Shown here one piece after another: positions 15,872 through 25,959 of a stretch of DNA of 64,000 nt. The translations under genes were made by a program, and so were the position numbers. Source of the DNA: Aggregatibacter actinomycetemcomitans (GTDB lineage Bacteria > Pseudomonadota > Gammaproteobacteria > Enterobacterales > Pasteurellaceae); the NCBI RefSeq assembly GCF_003130205.1, contig NZ_NRDF01000010.1, positions 1 to 64,000 of the forward strand, read 5' to 3'. Position 1 is the first letter of the stretch. Each line of letters begins with the position of its first letter. The notes beneath the pieces are model-generated. The model saw only the letters and a program-made list of their open reading frames with translations, did not search any database and was not told the DNA's origin.

Positions 15872-18142
15872 ATGAACAAGGCATTGATGGTCACCAAACG
15901 TGACGGAAAACCGGAACCGATTAATCTTGATAAAATTCACCGCGTCATCACTTGGGCGGCGGAAGGGCTGGACAATGTGTCCGTGTCTCAAGTGGAATTG
16001 CGTTCCCACATTCAGTTTTACGAAGGAATTCGCACCTCCGATATTCACGAAACCATTATCAAAGCGGCGGCGGATCTGATCAGCAAAGATTCCCCGGATT
16101 ATCAATACCTTGCCGCCCGTCTTGCAGTGTTCCATTTGCGCAAAAAAGCATACGGACACTTTGATCCGCCGCGTTTATACGATCACGTGAAAAAACTGGT
16201 GCGTATGAGCAAATACGATCCGTCTTTATTGGACGATTACACCCGCGAAGAATGGGATGAAATGGACGGTTTTATCGACCATTGGCGCGATATGACCTTC
16301 TCTTACGCGGCGGTGAAGCAATTAGAAGGCAAATATTTAGTCCAAAACCGTGTGACCGGTGAGATCTACGAATCCGCCCAATTCCTCTATTTATTGGTAG
16401 CGGCCAGCCTGTTCTCCAAATACCCGCAAGAAACCCGTTTGGATTATGTGCGCCGTTTCTACGATGCCACCTCCACCTTCAAAATTTCCCTACCGACCCC
16501 AATCATGGCAGGCGTGCGCACCCCAACCCGTCAATTCAGCTCCTGTGTATTGATCGAATGCGGCGACAGCTTAGATTCTATTAACGCCACCGCCTCCGCC
16601 ATTGTGAAATACGTTTCCCAACGTGCCGGTATCGGTATCAACGCGGGGGCTATTCGTGCTCTTGGCAGCCCGATTCGTGGCGGCGAAGCCTTCCATACCG
16701 GTTGTATTCCGTTCTATAAACATTTCCAAACCGCCGTCAAATCCTGCTCACAGGGTGGCGTACGCGGCGGTGCAGCAACGGTGTATTACCCGATTTGGCA
16801 CTTGGAAGTGGAAAGCCTGTTGGTGTTAAAAAACAACCGTGGCGTGGAAGACAACCGCGTGCGTCACATGGATTACGGCGTACAGCTCAACAAATTAATG
16901 TATCAACGCTTAATTAAAGGCGGCGATATTACCCTATTCAGCCCGTCCGACGTGCCGGGGCTTTACGAAGCGTTCTTTGCCGATCAAGATAAATTCGAGC
17001 AACTTTATGCGCAATACGAGCAGGATCCAAGCATTCGTAAACGCACCGTGAAAGCCGTGGAATTGTTCTCCTTATTAATGCAGGAACGTGCTTCCACCGG
17101 TCGTATTTATATTCACAACGTGGACCACTGTAACACCCATTCGCCGTTTGATCCGAAAGTGGCGCCGGTGCGTCAATCCAATCTTTGTTTGGAAATCGCC
17201 CTGCCGACCAAACCGTTAGAACATTTCCACGATGAAAACGGCGAAATCGCCCTTTGTACCCTTTCCGCCTTTAACTTAGGCAAATTGGAAAACTTGGACG
17301 AGTTAGACAATCTGGCAGAGCTTGCGGTACGCGCGTTAGATGCCTTATTGGATTACCAGGATTATCCGGTGATTGCGGCAAAACGCAGTTCCCTTGCCCG
17401 CCGTTCTTTGGGTATCGGCGTGATTAACTATGCGTATTACTTGGCAAAACACGGCGTGCGTTATTCCGACGGCAGCGCCAACGATTTAACCCACCGCACT
17501 TTTGAAGCCATTCAATATTATTTATTGAAAGCCTCCATGAATTTGGCGAAAGAACAAGGCGCGTGCGAATACTTCAACGAAACTACTTATGCCCAAGGCA
17601 TTTTGCCGATCGATACTTACAAAAAAGACATCGACAGCTTAACCGCCGAACCGTTGCATTATGACTGGGAAAGCCTGCGCCGCGACATCAAAGAATTCGG
17701 TCTGCGCAACTCCACCCTCACCGCCTTAATGCCGTCGGAAACCTCTTCCCAGATTTCTAACGCCACCAACGGCATCGAACCACCACGCGGTCATGTGAGT
17801 GTGAAAGCCTCCAAAGACGGCATTTTGAAACAAGTGGTACCGGATTATGAAAACCTCGGCGAGAACTACGAATTGCTTTGGGATATTCCAAGCAACGACG
17901 GCTACTTACACTTAGTGGGCATCATGCAAAAATTCGTGGACCAAGCTATCTCCGCCAATACCAATTACGATCCGAAACGCTTTGAAGACGGCAAAGTGCC
18001 GATGAAAGTGTTGTTAAAAGATCTCTTAACCGCTTACAAATACGGCTTAAAAACCCTCTACTACCAAAACACCCGCGACGGCGCCGAAGACAGCCAGGAA
18101 GATTTGGATGATGGTTGTGCCGGTGGGGCGTGTAAAATTTAA
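15872..18142 (+). CDS. nrdA: Class Ia ribonucleotide reductase, large subunit
   Basis: Reduces ribonucleoside diphosphates to deoxyribonucleotides with NrdB. 756 residues, near the E. coli length (761). The N-terminal ATP cone (about 1-95) gives allosteric activity control. Catalytic residues fall at the E. coli numbers: Cys225, Asn437, Cys439, Glu441, and radical-relay Tyr730/Tyr731. The C-terminal shuttle cysteines are Cys749 and Cys754 in CAGGACKI. Two NrdR boxes precede it. nrdB follows after an unusual inserted gene. Confidence 0.98.
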   Translation: MNKALMVTKRDGKPEPINLDKIHRVITWAAEGLDNVSVSQVELRSHIQFYEGIRTSDIHETIIKAAADLISKDSPDYQYLAARLAVFHLRKKAYGHFDPPRLYDHVKKLVRMSKYDPSLLDDYTREEWDEMDGFIDHWRDMTFSYAAVKQLEGKYLVQNRVTGEIYESAQFLYLLVAASLFSKYPQETRLDYVRRFYDATSTFKISLPTPIMAGVRTPTRQFSSCVLIECGDSLDSINATASAIVKYVSQRAGIGINAGAIRALGSPIRGGEAFHTGCIPFYKHFQTAVKSCSQGGVRGGAATVYYPIWHLEVESLLVLKNNRGVEDNRVRHMDYGVQLNKLMYQRLIKGGDITLFSPSDVPGLYEAFFADQDKFEQLYAQYEQDPSIRKRTVKAVELFSLLMQERASTGRIYIHNVDHCNTHSPFDPKVAPVRQSNLCLEIALPTKPLEHFHDENGEIALCTLSAFNLGKLENLDELDNLAELAVRALDALLDYQDYPVIAAKRSSLARRSLGIGVINYAYYLAKHGVRYSDGSANDLTHRTFEAIQYYLLKASMNLAKEQGACEYFNETTYAQGILPIDTYKKDIDSLTAEPLHYDWESLRRDIKEFGLRNSTLTALMPSETSSQISNATNGIEPPRGHVSVKASKDGILKQVVPDYENLGENYELLWDIPSNDGYLHLVGIMQKFVDQAISANTNYDPKRFEDGKVPMKVLLKDLLTAYKYGLKTLYYQNTRDGAEDSQEDLDDGCAGGACKI

Positions 18143-18147
18143 TAAAG

Positions 18148-18205
18148 AAAAGTGCGGTCAAATTTTTTTGAGCATTTAAAAATACTTTAAAAATTAATCG
18201 CACTT
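18148..18205 (+). terminator. Possible terminator after nrdA
   Basis: AAAAGTGCGGTC faces ATCGCACTTT with an 8-bp core match and a long AT-rich loop. It is weaker than the other uptake-signal hairpins and may allow read-through to nrdB. Confidence 0.4.
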
Positions 18206-18246
18206 TGTACTTTTTGTTTTAAGAACATTTATTACAGGAGATTATT

Positions 18247-18687
18247 ATGGCAATTCAATATTGGCATATGCAAATGCACCCAGATGAAATGGATTTTTCA
18301 GGTGTCGAATATATTCTTGAACATAAAAAAATTATTGGCTTAGGGCATTGGGAAGAAAAATCAAATCAGATTTCTCAATTTATTGATGATATGAAAGTTA
18401 ATGATATTGTTGCGATTAAACAGGGTGCTCGTCTTATTGCATTAGTCCAAGTTATTGGTGGAAATTATGATGTAAATAACGATTCAGACTTAGATACGGA
18501 ATGGATTATTCATAGAAGACCAATTAGAGTTTTAGACTGGGCTTTAACAGAACGTACTATTCCACAACCTCGTGGTGCATTAAGTCGTTGCACAGATCCA
18601 AACGTTGAAACAACTAAAATTATTCAAGAGTGGCATAAACAAGTCGAAGAATCATTCACGAAAAGAAAATTAGCTCTAACCGTTTAA
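18247..18687 (+). CDS. Small PUA/EVE-like domain protein between nrdA and nrdB
   Basis: 146 residues with an AGGAG ribosome site. I do not recognise a named family. The pattern of an aromatic N-terminus (YWHMQMHP), IIGLGHWEE, then VNDIVAIKQGARLIALVQVIG and RPIRVLDW is what PUA/EVE-type modified-base-binding folds show; these often serve restriction-like systems. The gene is more AT-rich than nrdA and nrdB, has no uptake signal inside and interrupts what is usually a tight nrdAB operon, so it is likely an insertion. It is followed by ~100 bp before nrdB. Function unknown. Confidence 0.6.
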   Translation: MAIQYWHMQMHPDEMDFSGVEYILEHKKIIGLGHWEEKSNQISQFIDDMKVNDIVAIKQGARLIALVQVIGGNYDVNNDSDLDTEWIIHRRPIRVLDWALTERTIPQPRGALSRCTDPNVETTKIIQEWHKQVEESFTKRKLALTV

Positions 18688-18789
18688 AAATAGCGTAAGC
18701 GTAGTAAGCCCTCCGATAGCGCAAGCATGAAGTAAAAACACTTAAAAAAATGACCGCACTTTACTCATAAGATTAAAGGATAAACAAAA

Positions 18790-19920
18790 ATGGCATACAC
18801 CACCTTCTCACAAAACAAAAACGACCAGCTCAAAGAACCGATGTTCTTTGGTCAAAACGTCAACGTGGCGCGTTACGATCAACAAAAATATGAGACTTTT
18901 GAAAAGCTCATTGAAAAACAACTTTCTTTCTTCTGGCGTCCGGAAGAAGTGGATGTGTCGCAAGACCGTATAGACTACGCGGCGTTACCTGAACATGAAA
19001 AACACATTTTTATCAGCAATTTAAAATACCAAACTCTGTTGGATTCCATTCAAGGCAGAAGCCCGAATGTGGCGTTATTGCCGTTGGTGTCCATTCCGGA
19101 ACTGGAAACCTGGATCGAAACCTGGACGTTCTCCGAAACTATCCATTCCCGTTCTTACACCCACATTATTCGTAACATCGTGAACGATCCGTCCATCGTG
19201 TTTGATGACATCGTGACCAACGAAGAAATCATCAAACGCGCACGCGATATTTCCTCTTACTACGACGATTTAATCCGCGACAGCCAGCTTTACAGCCTCT
19301 ACGGCGAAGGCACTTACACCGTGGACGGCAAAGAATGCGTGGTGAGCCTGCGTAACCTGAAAAAACAACTTTACCTGTGCTTAATGAGCGTCAACGCCTT
19401 GGAAGCCATTCGCTTCTATGTGTCTTTCGCCTGCTCCTTCGCCTTTGCGGAACGCCAATTAATGGAAGGAAACGCGAAAATCATTAAATTCATCGCCCGC
19501 GACGAAGCCCTGCACTTAACCGGTACGCAACACATTTTGAACATTATGGCGGCAGGTCAGGACGATCCTAAAATGGCGGAAATTGCCGAAGAATGCAAAC
19601 AGGAAGCCTACGATTTGTTCTTAGCCGCAGCGGAACAGGAAAAAGACTGGGCGGATTACTTGTTCAAAGACGGTTCCATGATCGGTTTGAACAAAGAAAT
19701 TTTGGTGCAATATGTGGAATACATCACCAATATCCGTATGCAGGCGGTAGGCTTGCCGTTGCCGTTCCAAGCGCGCTCCAACCCGATTCCTTGGATCAAC
19801 GCCTGGTTGGTTTCCGACAACGTACAGGTGGCGCCGCAAGAAGTGGAAGTGAGTTCTTATCTTGTGGGTCAAATCGATTCCAAAGTAGATACCAAAGATT
19901 TTGATGATTTTGATTTGTAG
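18790..19920 (+). CDS. nrdB: Class Ia ribonucleotide reductase, small subunit
   Basis: 376 residues. Builds the diiron-tyrosyl radical that starts catalysis in NrdA. Visible ligands: Glu116 and His119 with the radical Tyr123 in [11 protein letters not shown], and the later Glu/His set in [13 protein letters not shown]. The C-terminal DDFDL tail is the NrdA-docking peptide. AAAGGATAAAC ahead of ATG supplies the ribosome site. A strong terminator follows, so yfaE is probably expressed from its own promoter. Confidence 0.97.
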   Translation: MAYTTFSQNKNDQLKEPMFFGQNVNVARYDQQKYETFEKLIEKQLSFFWRPEEVDVSQDRIDYAALPEHEKHIFISNLKYQTLLDSIQGRSPNVALLPLVSIPELETWIETWTFSETIHSRSYTHIIRNIVNDPSIVFDDIVTNEEIIKRARDISSYYDDLIRDSQLYSLYGEGTYTVDGKECVVSLRNLKKQLYLCLMSVNALEAIRFYVSFACSFAFAERQLMEGNAKIIKFIARDEALHLTGTQHILNIMAAGQDDPKMAEIAEECKQEAYDLFLAAAEQEKDWADYLFKDGSMIGLNKEILVQYVEYITNIRMQAVGLPLPFQARSNPIPWINAWLVSDNVQVAPQEVEVSSYLVGQIDSKVDTKDFDDFDL

Positions 19921-19933
19921 TCATCCTTTATGA

Positions 19934-19959
19934 GGCGGGTCATGTACCCGCCTTTTTTA
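19934..19959 (+). terminator. Rho-independent terminator of nrdB
   Basis: GGCGGGT (19934-19940) and ACCCGCC (19946-19952) followed by T6. Confidence 0.9.
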
Positions 19960-20175
19960 TATTCCATTTTTGAACAGGTACATCCAAAAAAACGCCGCCA
20001 AAAACCACCGCACTTTCTCTCACCACCCTCCAACCGCCTAACATTCGTCACAAACTTGAACCTATTACCAAACCGAAACAACTTTTTTCTCAATATAACA
20101 GCCTGATTATGCTTATTTAAATTTCATTTTCGTATTGGTGTTAATTGACACCAGCCTTTCTCTCTACAGGAAATC

Positions 20176-20235
20176 ATGAACCGGCGTATTCCGCGTCGAT
20201 CTAATTTCTATTACAATAGAACTAATGCTATTTAG
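20176..20235 (+). other. Possible short leader ORF (19 codons) before yfaE
   Basis: ATG with an AGGAAATC ribosome site encodes MNRRIPRRSNFYYNRTNAI, then a T-rich stretch precedes yfaE. Upstream is a small hairpin (TGGTGT/ACACCA, 20136-20153). It could be a leader peptide or chance. The remainder of 19960-20273 holds an uptake signal and AT-rich sequence only. Confidence 0.25.
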
Positions 20236-20273
20236 CACAGTCTCCTAGCTGCTCTTTTTTTATTTTAACGATC

Positions 20274-20522
20274 ATGAAAATCCATTTATTACTTCGCCGA
20301 CAAACCATCGAACACGATAACCGAATCCCACTCCTCAACCGCCTGGAACAACACGGCATTCATCACGAATACCAATGTCGCAGCGGCTATTGCGGGTCCT
20401 GTCGGGTAAAAATCAAAAAAGGCAAGGTGTCCTACGCAGAAACACCGTTAGCCTTTTTACAAAAAGATGAGATTTTATTGTGTTGTTGTCGGGTGGAAGA
20501 AGATTTGGAGATTGAATTGTAA
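20274..20522 (+). CDS. yfaE: 2Fe-2S ferredoxin that maintains NrdB
   Basis: 82 residues. The plant-type 2Fe-2S ligands are CRSGYCGSC with a fourth cysteine in LLCCC. YfaE-type ferredoxins reduce and re-form the diferric-tyrosyl cofactor of NrdB, and the gene commonly follows nrdAB. The ribosome site is poor (AACGATC), so expression may be low or coupled to upstream elements. Confidence 0.92.
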   Translation: MKIHLLLRRQTIEHDNRIPLLNRLEQHGIHHEYQCRSGYCGSCRVKIKKGKVSYAETPLAFLQKDEILLCCCRVEEDLEIEL

Positions 20523-20572
20523 AATTTGGAAATTGAGGTGTAAAAACAGAGGAAAAAACGACCGCACTTTAT

Positions 20573-20628
20573 AAGGTGCAACTTGTTGCACCACTCACAC
20601 AAACGAAAAAGGTGCGTTGACACGCACC
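20573..20628. terminator. Paired hairpins between yfaE and dapB
   Basis: GGTGCAAC-TT-GTTGCACC (about 20575-20592) and GGTGCGT-TGAC-ACGCACC (20611-20628) lie between the convergent 3' ends. They probably serve one gene each. Confidence 0.65.
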
Positions 20629-20633
20629 CGAGC

Positions 20634-21467
<834 letters not shown>

Positions 21468-22094
21468 TTAGCCTAACACTTTCACCGCACCACTATAAAT
21501 TAAGTAGGTGCCGAATAAAATAAAAATCACGCCCGACACATTATCAATATAGCGGCTGTATCGGCTGTAAAACCGTTTGGCGAAAGGGCGTGAAAATAAA
21601 ATAGAAATGACGTAAAAATACAAAAAAGTTTCCACCGTGATAATCAAAAGTGCGGTCAAAATTTGCTGCGTTTCGGTGATGTTGACTAACACAAAAGACA
21701 TCACGCTGCTGAAATAAATCACCACTTTGGCATTGGATAAATTCACCAATAACCCTTTCAGCAATTCACTTTTAGAACCTACGCTTTTTTGCCCTTCCGC
21801 CGAATCATTAAACACCGCATTGGTTTTTACACGCGCCATTTTCACGCCGAGATAAAACAAATAACTGCCCCCCAACGCCATCACCACGCCTTGCAATGCC
21901 GGCGAGGTTTTAAAGACGATGGCAAGCCCCAACACGGCAGCGGTTGCCCAGATGAACACACCAAGCGTAATACCGATGACGCCGTAAAGCGCGGTGCGAC
22001 GTGAACGGATTGCTGCGACACGGCTCACGTAGAAAAAATCCGGTCCGGGGGAAAGTAATCCCATTAAATGGACGAACATTAAATTTAACATCAT
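21468..22094 (-). CDS. LysE/RhtB-family amino-acid exporter
   Basis: 208 residues with about six membrane segments. The LysE signature is at the N-terminus (HLMGLLSPGPDFFYVSR). The family exports lysine, threonine, homoserine or similar; substrate cannot be told. ATGA overlap with pgpA shows translational coupling, and dapB follows. Confidence 0.88.
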   Translation of the reverse strand: MMLNLMFVHLMGLLSPGPDFFYVSRVAAIRSRRTALYGVIGITLGVFIWATAAVLGLAIVFKTSPALQGVVMALGGSYLFYLGVKMARVKTNAVFNDSAEGQKSVGSKSELLKGLLVNLSNAKVVIYFSSVMSFVLVNITETQQILTALLIITVETFLYFYVISILFSRPFAKRFYSRYSRYIDNVSGVIFILFGTYLIYSGAVKVLG

Positions 22095-22591
22095 GTTACC
22101 TGAATAAACTGCGCTAAGACGAGAATGACAACGACACTGTAGCCTGCCGCCAGAATATCATCTGCCATAATGCCAAAACCGTTGGTGAGTTTTTCGTCGA
22201 AATAGCGAATTGGATAAGGTTTTAAAATATCAAACAGGCGGAAAGTGACGAAAGCGATAGCGCACCATAATAGCGAAATTTGCGGCACGGCTAACAACAC
22301 AAGGAAAACTGCGACAATTTCATCCCACACAATGCTGCCGTGATCGTGTACACCCATGTCGTGACTGGTGCGCTCGCATAACCAAATACCAATGACGAAG
22401 CAAAGTGCGGTCAAAATAAAAAATATTTTTGCGCCGAGTGCCGGCAGCAATAACGCGCCTAAAATCACGCCTGCCAAGCTGCCCCAAGTGCCGGGCGCGG
22501 GACGCAATAAACCGGAGCCGAACCCCAGCGCGAAAAAATGAATAGGATTGCGCAAATTCACCCGTTCGAGCGGATGTTGTAATGACGTCAT
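22091..22591 (-). CDS. pgpA: Phosphatidylglycerophosphatase A
   Basis: 166 residues, membrane enzyme that dephosphorylates phosphatidylglycerol phosphate. Family motifs GSGLLRPAPGTWGSL and VWDEIVA are present, and three to four hydrophobic segments follow. It sits between thiL and the LysE-type gene as in Haemophilus. Confidence 0.93.
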   Translation of the reverse strand: MTSLQHPLERVNLRNPIHFFALGFGSGLLRPAPGTWGSLAGVILGALLLPALGAKIFFILTALCFVIGIWLCERTSHDMGVHDHGSIVWDEIVAVFLVLLAVPQISLLWCAIAFVTFRLFDILKPYPIRYFDEKLTNGFGIMADDILAAGYSVVVILVLAQFIQVT

Positions 22592-22600
22592 AAATTAAAC

Positions 22601-23584
22601 CTATTTGAAATGATCAAAACCGCGTGGCAATTTAAGCTCTACCGCTTGTCCGTTGCGTTGGAATTGAATGCGTTTTTTGCCCGCGTGACGAATTTGCCCG
22701 ATGCAGGTATAAGGCACGCCGAGGTGTGCCAGGGCTTTTTCTAATTTGGCAATATTGCTGTCGGACACGGTGAAACAGAGCTCGTAATCCTCGCCGCCCG
22801 ATAAAGCAAACTGCTCCGCTTGCGCCAAACCGACTTCGGCGACCAACTCGGCGGAAAGGGGCAATTTATCCAATTCAATCACTGCTCCGCATTGGCTGCG
22901 TTCTAAAATATGGCCTAAATCGGCAACCAGCCCGTCAGAAATGTCAATTGCCGCATTTGCCAAGCCGGAAACGGACAGCTCTAATCCGAGCAGCACCCTT
23001 GGTGTCGGGCGCAAATGGCGTTGGATTAAAAATTCTTGCGCAGAATTCACCGCACTTTTGCCCTGTAAAATAAAAGATAAGCCTGCCGCGCTGTCGCCCA
23101 AGGTGCCGGAAACATAAATCCAATCCCCCACTTTCGCCTGATGGCGACATAAGCCCTTATTTTTCACAATGATGCCGTGCGCGGTGATGGTTAAACCTAA
23201 CGGGCCTTTCGTGGTGTCGCCACCGATTAAATCGACGTTGTAATGATCGAGAATGGCAAAAAAACTTTCGCTGAATTCTGCCAACCAATCATGATCGATT
23301 TTCGGTAAGGTTAAAGCGAGAGAAATCCAAGCGGGTTCGGCCCCCATAGAGGCAAGATCACTTAAATTGCTGGCGACCGCTTTATAAGCCAAATCGGCGG
23401 GGCGAATGGTCGGTAAGAAATGAATGTTTTCCACCATGGTGTCGGTGGTGATAGCTAAGTGCTGATTGGTGTTCAATTCGGTGATGGCGCAATCATCGCC
23501 CACCGAAAGCACTACATCTTTGCGCGGGGAACGCTTGGAAGCAGTAAAATAACGTTGAATGATGTCAAATTCACCTTCTCTCAT
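22601..23584 (-). CDS. thiL: Thiamine-monophosphate kinase
   Basis: 327 residues from ATG 23584 (MREGEFDIIQRYF). A Met five codons upstream is rejected because the GGGGGG ribosome-site-like stretch lies between the two. Phosphorylates thiamine monophosphate to the active cofactor. Motifs: GDDCAI, TTDTMVENIHF, GGDTTKG and DISDGLVADLGHI. The start lies 18 bp after nusB. Confidence 0.95.
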   Translation of the reverse strand: MREGEFDIIQRYFTASKRSPRKDVVLSVGDDCAITELNTNQHLAITTDTMVENIHFLPTIRPADLAYKAVASNLSDLASMGAEPAWISLALTLPKIDHDWLAEFSESFFAILDHYNVDLIGGDTTKGPLGLTITAHGIIVKNKGLCRHQAKVGDWIYVSGTLGDSAAGLSFILQGKSAVNSAQEFLIQRHLRPTPRVLLGLELSVSGLANAAIDISDGLVADLGHILERSQCGAVIELDKLPLSAELVAEVGLAQAEQFALSGGEDYELCFTVSDSNIAKLEKALAHLGVPYTCIGQIRHAGKKRIQFQRNGQAVELKLPRGFDHFK

Positions 23585-23602
23585 ACTGCCCCCCTGCACT
23601 AT

Positions 23603-24028
23603 TTAAGCATGTACAACCAGTGCGATTTTATCTAATACGCCGTTAATATATTTGTGACTTTCGTCTGCGCCGAACACTTTCGCCACTTCAATGGCTTCGT
23701 TAATCACCACTTTGTAAGGCACATCCGCTTCAAATTGCAGCTCATACACCGCCAAGCGCAAAATGGCTTTTTCGATAGGATCCAATTCTTCTAACGTACG
23801 ATCCAAATAGCCTTGCATGGTGGCATCCACTGCTTCCACATTTTCCACCGTTTGGCGGAATAATTTGCGGAAATACGGTTTATCAACGCCTTTCATGTCC
23901 TGTTCGGTAATGAAATTCAATTCCACGATTTCCGGAGAATTTTGCGAAATCGCCCAAGAATATAACGCCTGAACGGCACATTCGCGGGCGCGGCGACGGG
24001 GAGAGATTTTTTTAGTTTGTTCAGCCAT
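23603..24028 (-). CDS. nusB: Transcription antitermination factor NusB
   Basis: 141 residues, all-helical, with the N-terminal basic [15 protein letters not shown] that binds boxA RNA with S10, and INEAIEVAK...YINGVLD near the C-terminus. Six bases after ribH, so cotranscribed. Confidence 0.97.
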   Translation of the reverse strand: MAEQTKKISPRRRARECAVQALYSWAISQNSPEIVELNFITEQDMKGVDKPYFRKLFRQTVENVEAVDATMQGYLDRTLEELDPIEKAILRLAVYELQFEADVPYKVVINEAIEVAKVFGADESHKYINGVLDKIALVVHA

Positions 24029-24034
24029 TGTGAT

Positions 24035-24508
24035 TTACGCAGCCTGAATTTGATTTAACAGATTCACCATTTCTAACGCAACCAAGGCGGCTTCCGCTCC
24101 TTTGTTACCAGCTTTGGTGCCTGCACGTTCAATGGCTTGTTCGATGTTTTCGGTGGTTAATACACCGAATGCCACAGGAATTTCGGATTCCATCGCCACT
24201 TTGCCTAAACCGCTGCTGGCTTCGCCCGCCACATATTCAAAGTGGGCGGTACCGCCACGGATTACCGTCCCCAAGGCAACAATGGCGTCGAATTTTTTAC
24301 TTTCCGCCAAACGACGTGCCACTAACGGCAGTTCATACGCACCAGGTACGCGCACTAATGTGATGTTTTCATCTTTCACCTGACCGACGCGTTTTAACGC
24401 ATCCAAGGCGCCTTCAAGCAGGCTTTCGTTGATAAAACTGTTAAAACGGCTGATAACCACAGCGACTTTAGCTTCCGGCGTTGCGATATGGCCTTCTAAA
24501 ACTTTCAT
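24035..24508 (-). CDS. ribH: 6,7-dimethyl-8-ribityllumazine synthase
   Basis: 157 residues. Penultimate riboflavin step. Substrate motifs [18 protein letters not shown] and [14 protein letters not shown] are intact. First gene of ribH-nusB-thiL-pgpA-lysE. Confidence 0.97.
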   Translation of the reverse strand: MKVLEGHIATPEAKVAVVISRFNSFINESLLEGALDALKRVGQVKDENITLVRVPGAYELPLVARRLAESKKFDAIVALGTVIRGGTAHFEYVAGEASSGLGKVAMESEIPVAFGVLTTENIEQAIERAGTKAGNKGAEAALVALEMVNLLNQIQAA

Positions 24509-24679
24509 GTTCTTTCCTATTGATGTGTTAATGAAAAATAGCGCGCGAATTCTAGCATAAAATTCCTTTGCTGGCAGTAAGAAAGGAAAAAGTGCGGTTA
24601 AAAAAATAGTATTTCTCTAAAATGAATATCCATCATACAGAGATCTTTGGTAGTTTTTATCGAAAAAATTATATTAAGC

Positions 24680-24728
24680 TTGACAAGGTTATTTTTTTTG
24701 AAAAATACGACTTATCATATTGATAAGT
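24680..24728 (+). promoter_or_regulatory. Promoter and operator-like palindrome of the lipoprotein gene
   Basis: TTGACA at 24680-24685 is a consensus -35. ACTTATCA-TAT-TGATAAGT (24710-24728) is a perfect 8-bp inverted repeat at the place where RNA polymerase would sit. The -10 is not clear. A regulator binding here would block transcription. Confidence 0.5.
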
Positions 24729-24753
24729 AAAATTTAAACAAAAGGAATACACA

Positions 24754-25638
24754 ATGAAAAAATTATTCTGGCTTATACCTGTTGGCTTGTGTTTAAACTT
24801 GTCAGCCTGTTCTGAAAAAGATGCAGCCTATTATTTATCTCATATTGACGAAGCCAAAACTAAATGGACGCAATGTGAAAATGATATGGAAACAGCCATG
24901 CGTACAAAAGATGAAACGGCTTTAGAGAAAATTATGGCTAAAGGGTCTGAGTGTGATCTCGTCAGAAACGCTATCAAGGAAGACAGACGCTTACAATTTG
25001 AAAAAGAAGAAAATGAGCGCAAAGCCCAAAAAGCGGCTGAAATAGCAAAAGCCAAAGAACTTATAGAACAACAGTATGGTTCCCAGTCTTGGCAAGAGTT
25101 TGTTAAAACATTTGTCAATTCAAAATGCACCAATATTTTGGGAAAAACGCCCGAATGTGAAGCAATGGAATCTTTGTATCAAGAGAAAACACAACCCATA
25201 ATTAAGGAGCTTAAAGCAAAAGGTTTAAATAGCCTGCTTAATGAAGAACAAAATTATTGCAAACAGGATAAACGTCGATACTCTGCGTGTGATGTATGGC
25301 AAACCGCGGTAAAAGAGCAAGCAACTGAAGAGTTTCAAGCAATGTCTTTAGAACAATTAAATGCCTTAAAAGCGTACGATGAAGACTACAAAAAAGAACA
25401 ACCTAGACAAGCATGGCGTAGCGTGTTTCAAGAGAAAGAAGATACTTACATTAAGCAACTCACAGAGAATTATGATCACCTAAAAGAGATTTATAACACT
25501 TGTGTTGATCAGGTGCAATCCGCTAAAAATTGGAGTGAGAAACATAGAATAAGCAGTGACTATCCTTGCAGACAAGCTTCTAGCGCGAGAATAAGACTAC
25601 AATTACCTTCAGACGATTTTCAAACTAAAATGGAATAA
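24754..25638 (+). CDS. EexN-like lipoprotein
   Basis: 294 residues. Signal peptide with lipobox LSAC, lipidated at Cys19. The mature N-terminus (AYYLSHIDEAKTKWTQCEND... SECDLVRNAIKEDRR) resembles EexN entry-exclusion lipoproteins, which carry short AYY...HPxEA...C repeats and usually sit in conjugative elements. The middle is a charged helical region (KEDRRLQFEKEENERKAQKAA) followed by cysteine-containing repeats. No conjugation gene is nearby. It could equally be an orphan envelope protein. A small membrane gene follows in 12 bp. Confidence 0.6.
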   Translation: MKKLFWLIPVGLCLNLSACSEKDAAYYLSHIDEAKTKWTQCENDMETAMRTKDETALEKIMAKGSECDLVRNAIKEDRRLQFEKEENERKAQKAAEIAKAKELIEQQYGSQSWQEFVKTFVNSKCTNILGKTPECEAMESLYQEKTQPIIKELKAKGLNSLLNEEQNYCKQDKRRYSACDVWQTAVKEQATEEFQAMSLEQLNALKAYDEDYKKEQPRQAWRSVFQEKEDTYIKQLTENYDHLKEIYNTCVDQVQSAKNWSEKHRISSDYPCRQASSARIRLQLPSDDFQTKME

Positions 25639-25650
25639 CAGGAGAACATA

Positions 25651-25848
25651 ATGAGACTTATCATTGCATTAATTTTACCATGGCTAACCTTCTTTACCAT
25701 TGGTCGCCCATTTTCCGGCATTATTTGTTTAATTTTACAGATTACTTTAATTGGGTGGATCCCAGCGACTCTTTGGGCTGTATATGCGTTATCTCAATAT
25801 AAAACAGATAAAAAAATTGAAAACGCCCTGAACCAACAAGTTAAATAA
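25651..25848 (+). CDS. Pmp3/YqaE-like small membrane protein
   Basis: 65 residues with two hydrophobic hairpin segments (LIIALILPWLTFF; GIICLILQITLIGWIPATLW). The GWIPxxxxAxYxL pattern fits the Pmp3/YqaE family of membrane-potential or stress proteolipids. AGGAG ribosome site; probably cotranscribed with the lipoprotein. Confidence 0.7.
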   Translation: MRLIIALILPWLTFFTIGRPFSGIICLILQITLIGWIPATLWAVYALSQYKTDKKIENALNQQVK

Positions 25849-25868
25849 ATCTTAGCCTAAATAAAACG

Positions 25869-25914
25869 GCGGTTAGATTTGATGAAACTCTCAAAAATCT
25901 AACCGCTCTTTTAT
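25869..25914. terminator. Bidirectional terminator between the YqaE-like gene and pgi
   Basis: Perfect 12-bp arms GCGGTTAGATTT (25869-25880) and AAATCTAACCGC (25895-25906) followed by T-rich sequence. It serves the convergent genes. Confidence 0.85.
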
Positions 25915-25959
25915 TCCTTAAAAAATCCCGCTTAATTCAGTTTAAAGCTGAGATAATAC

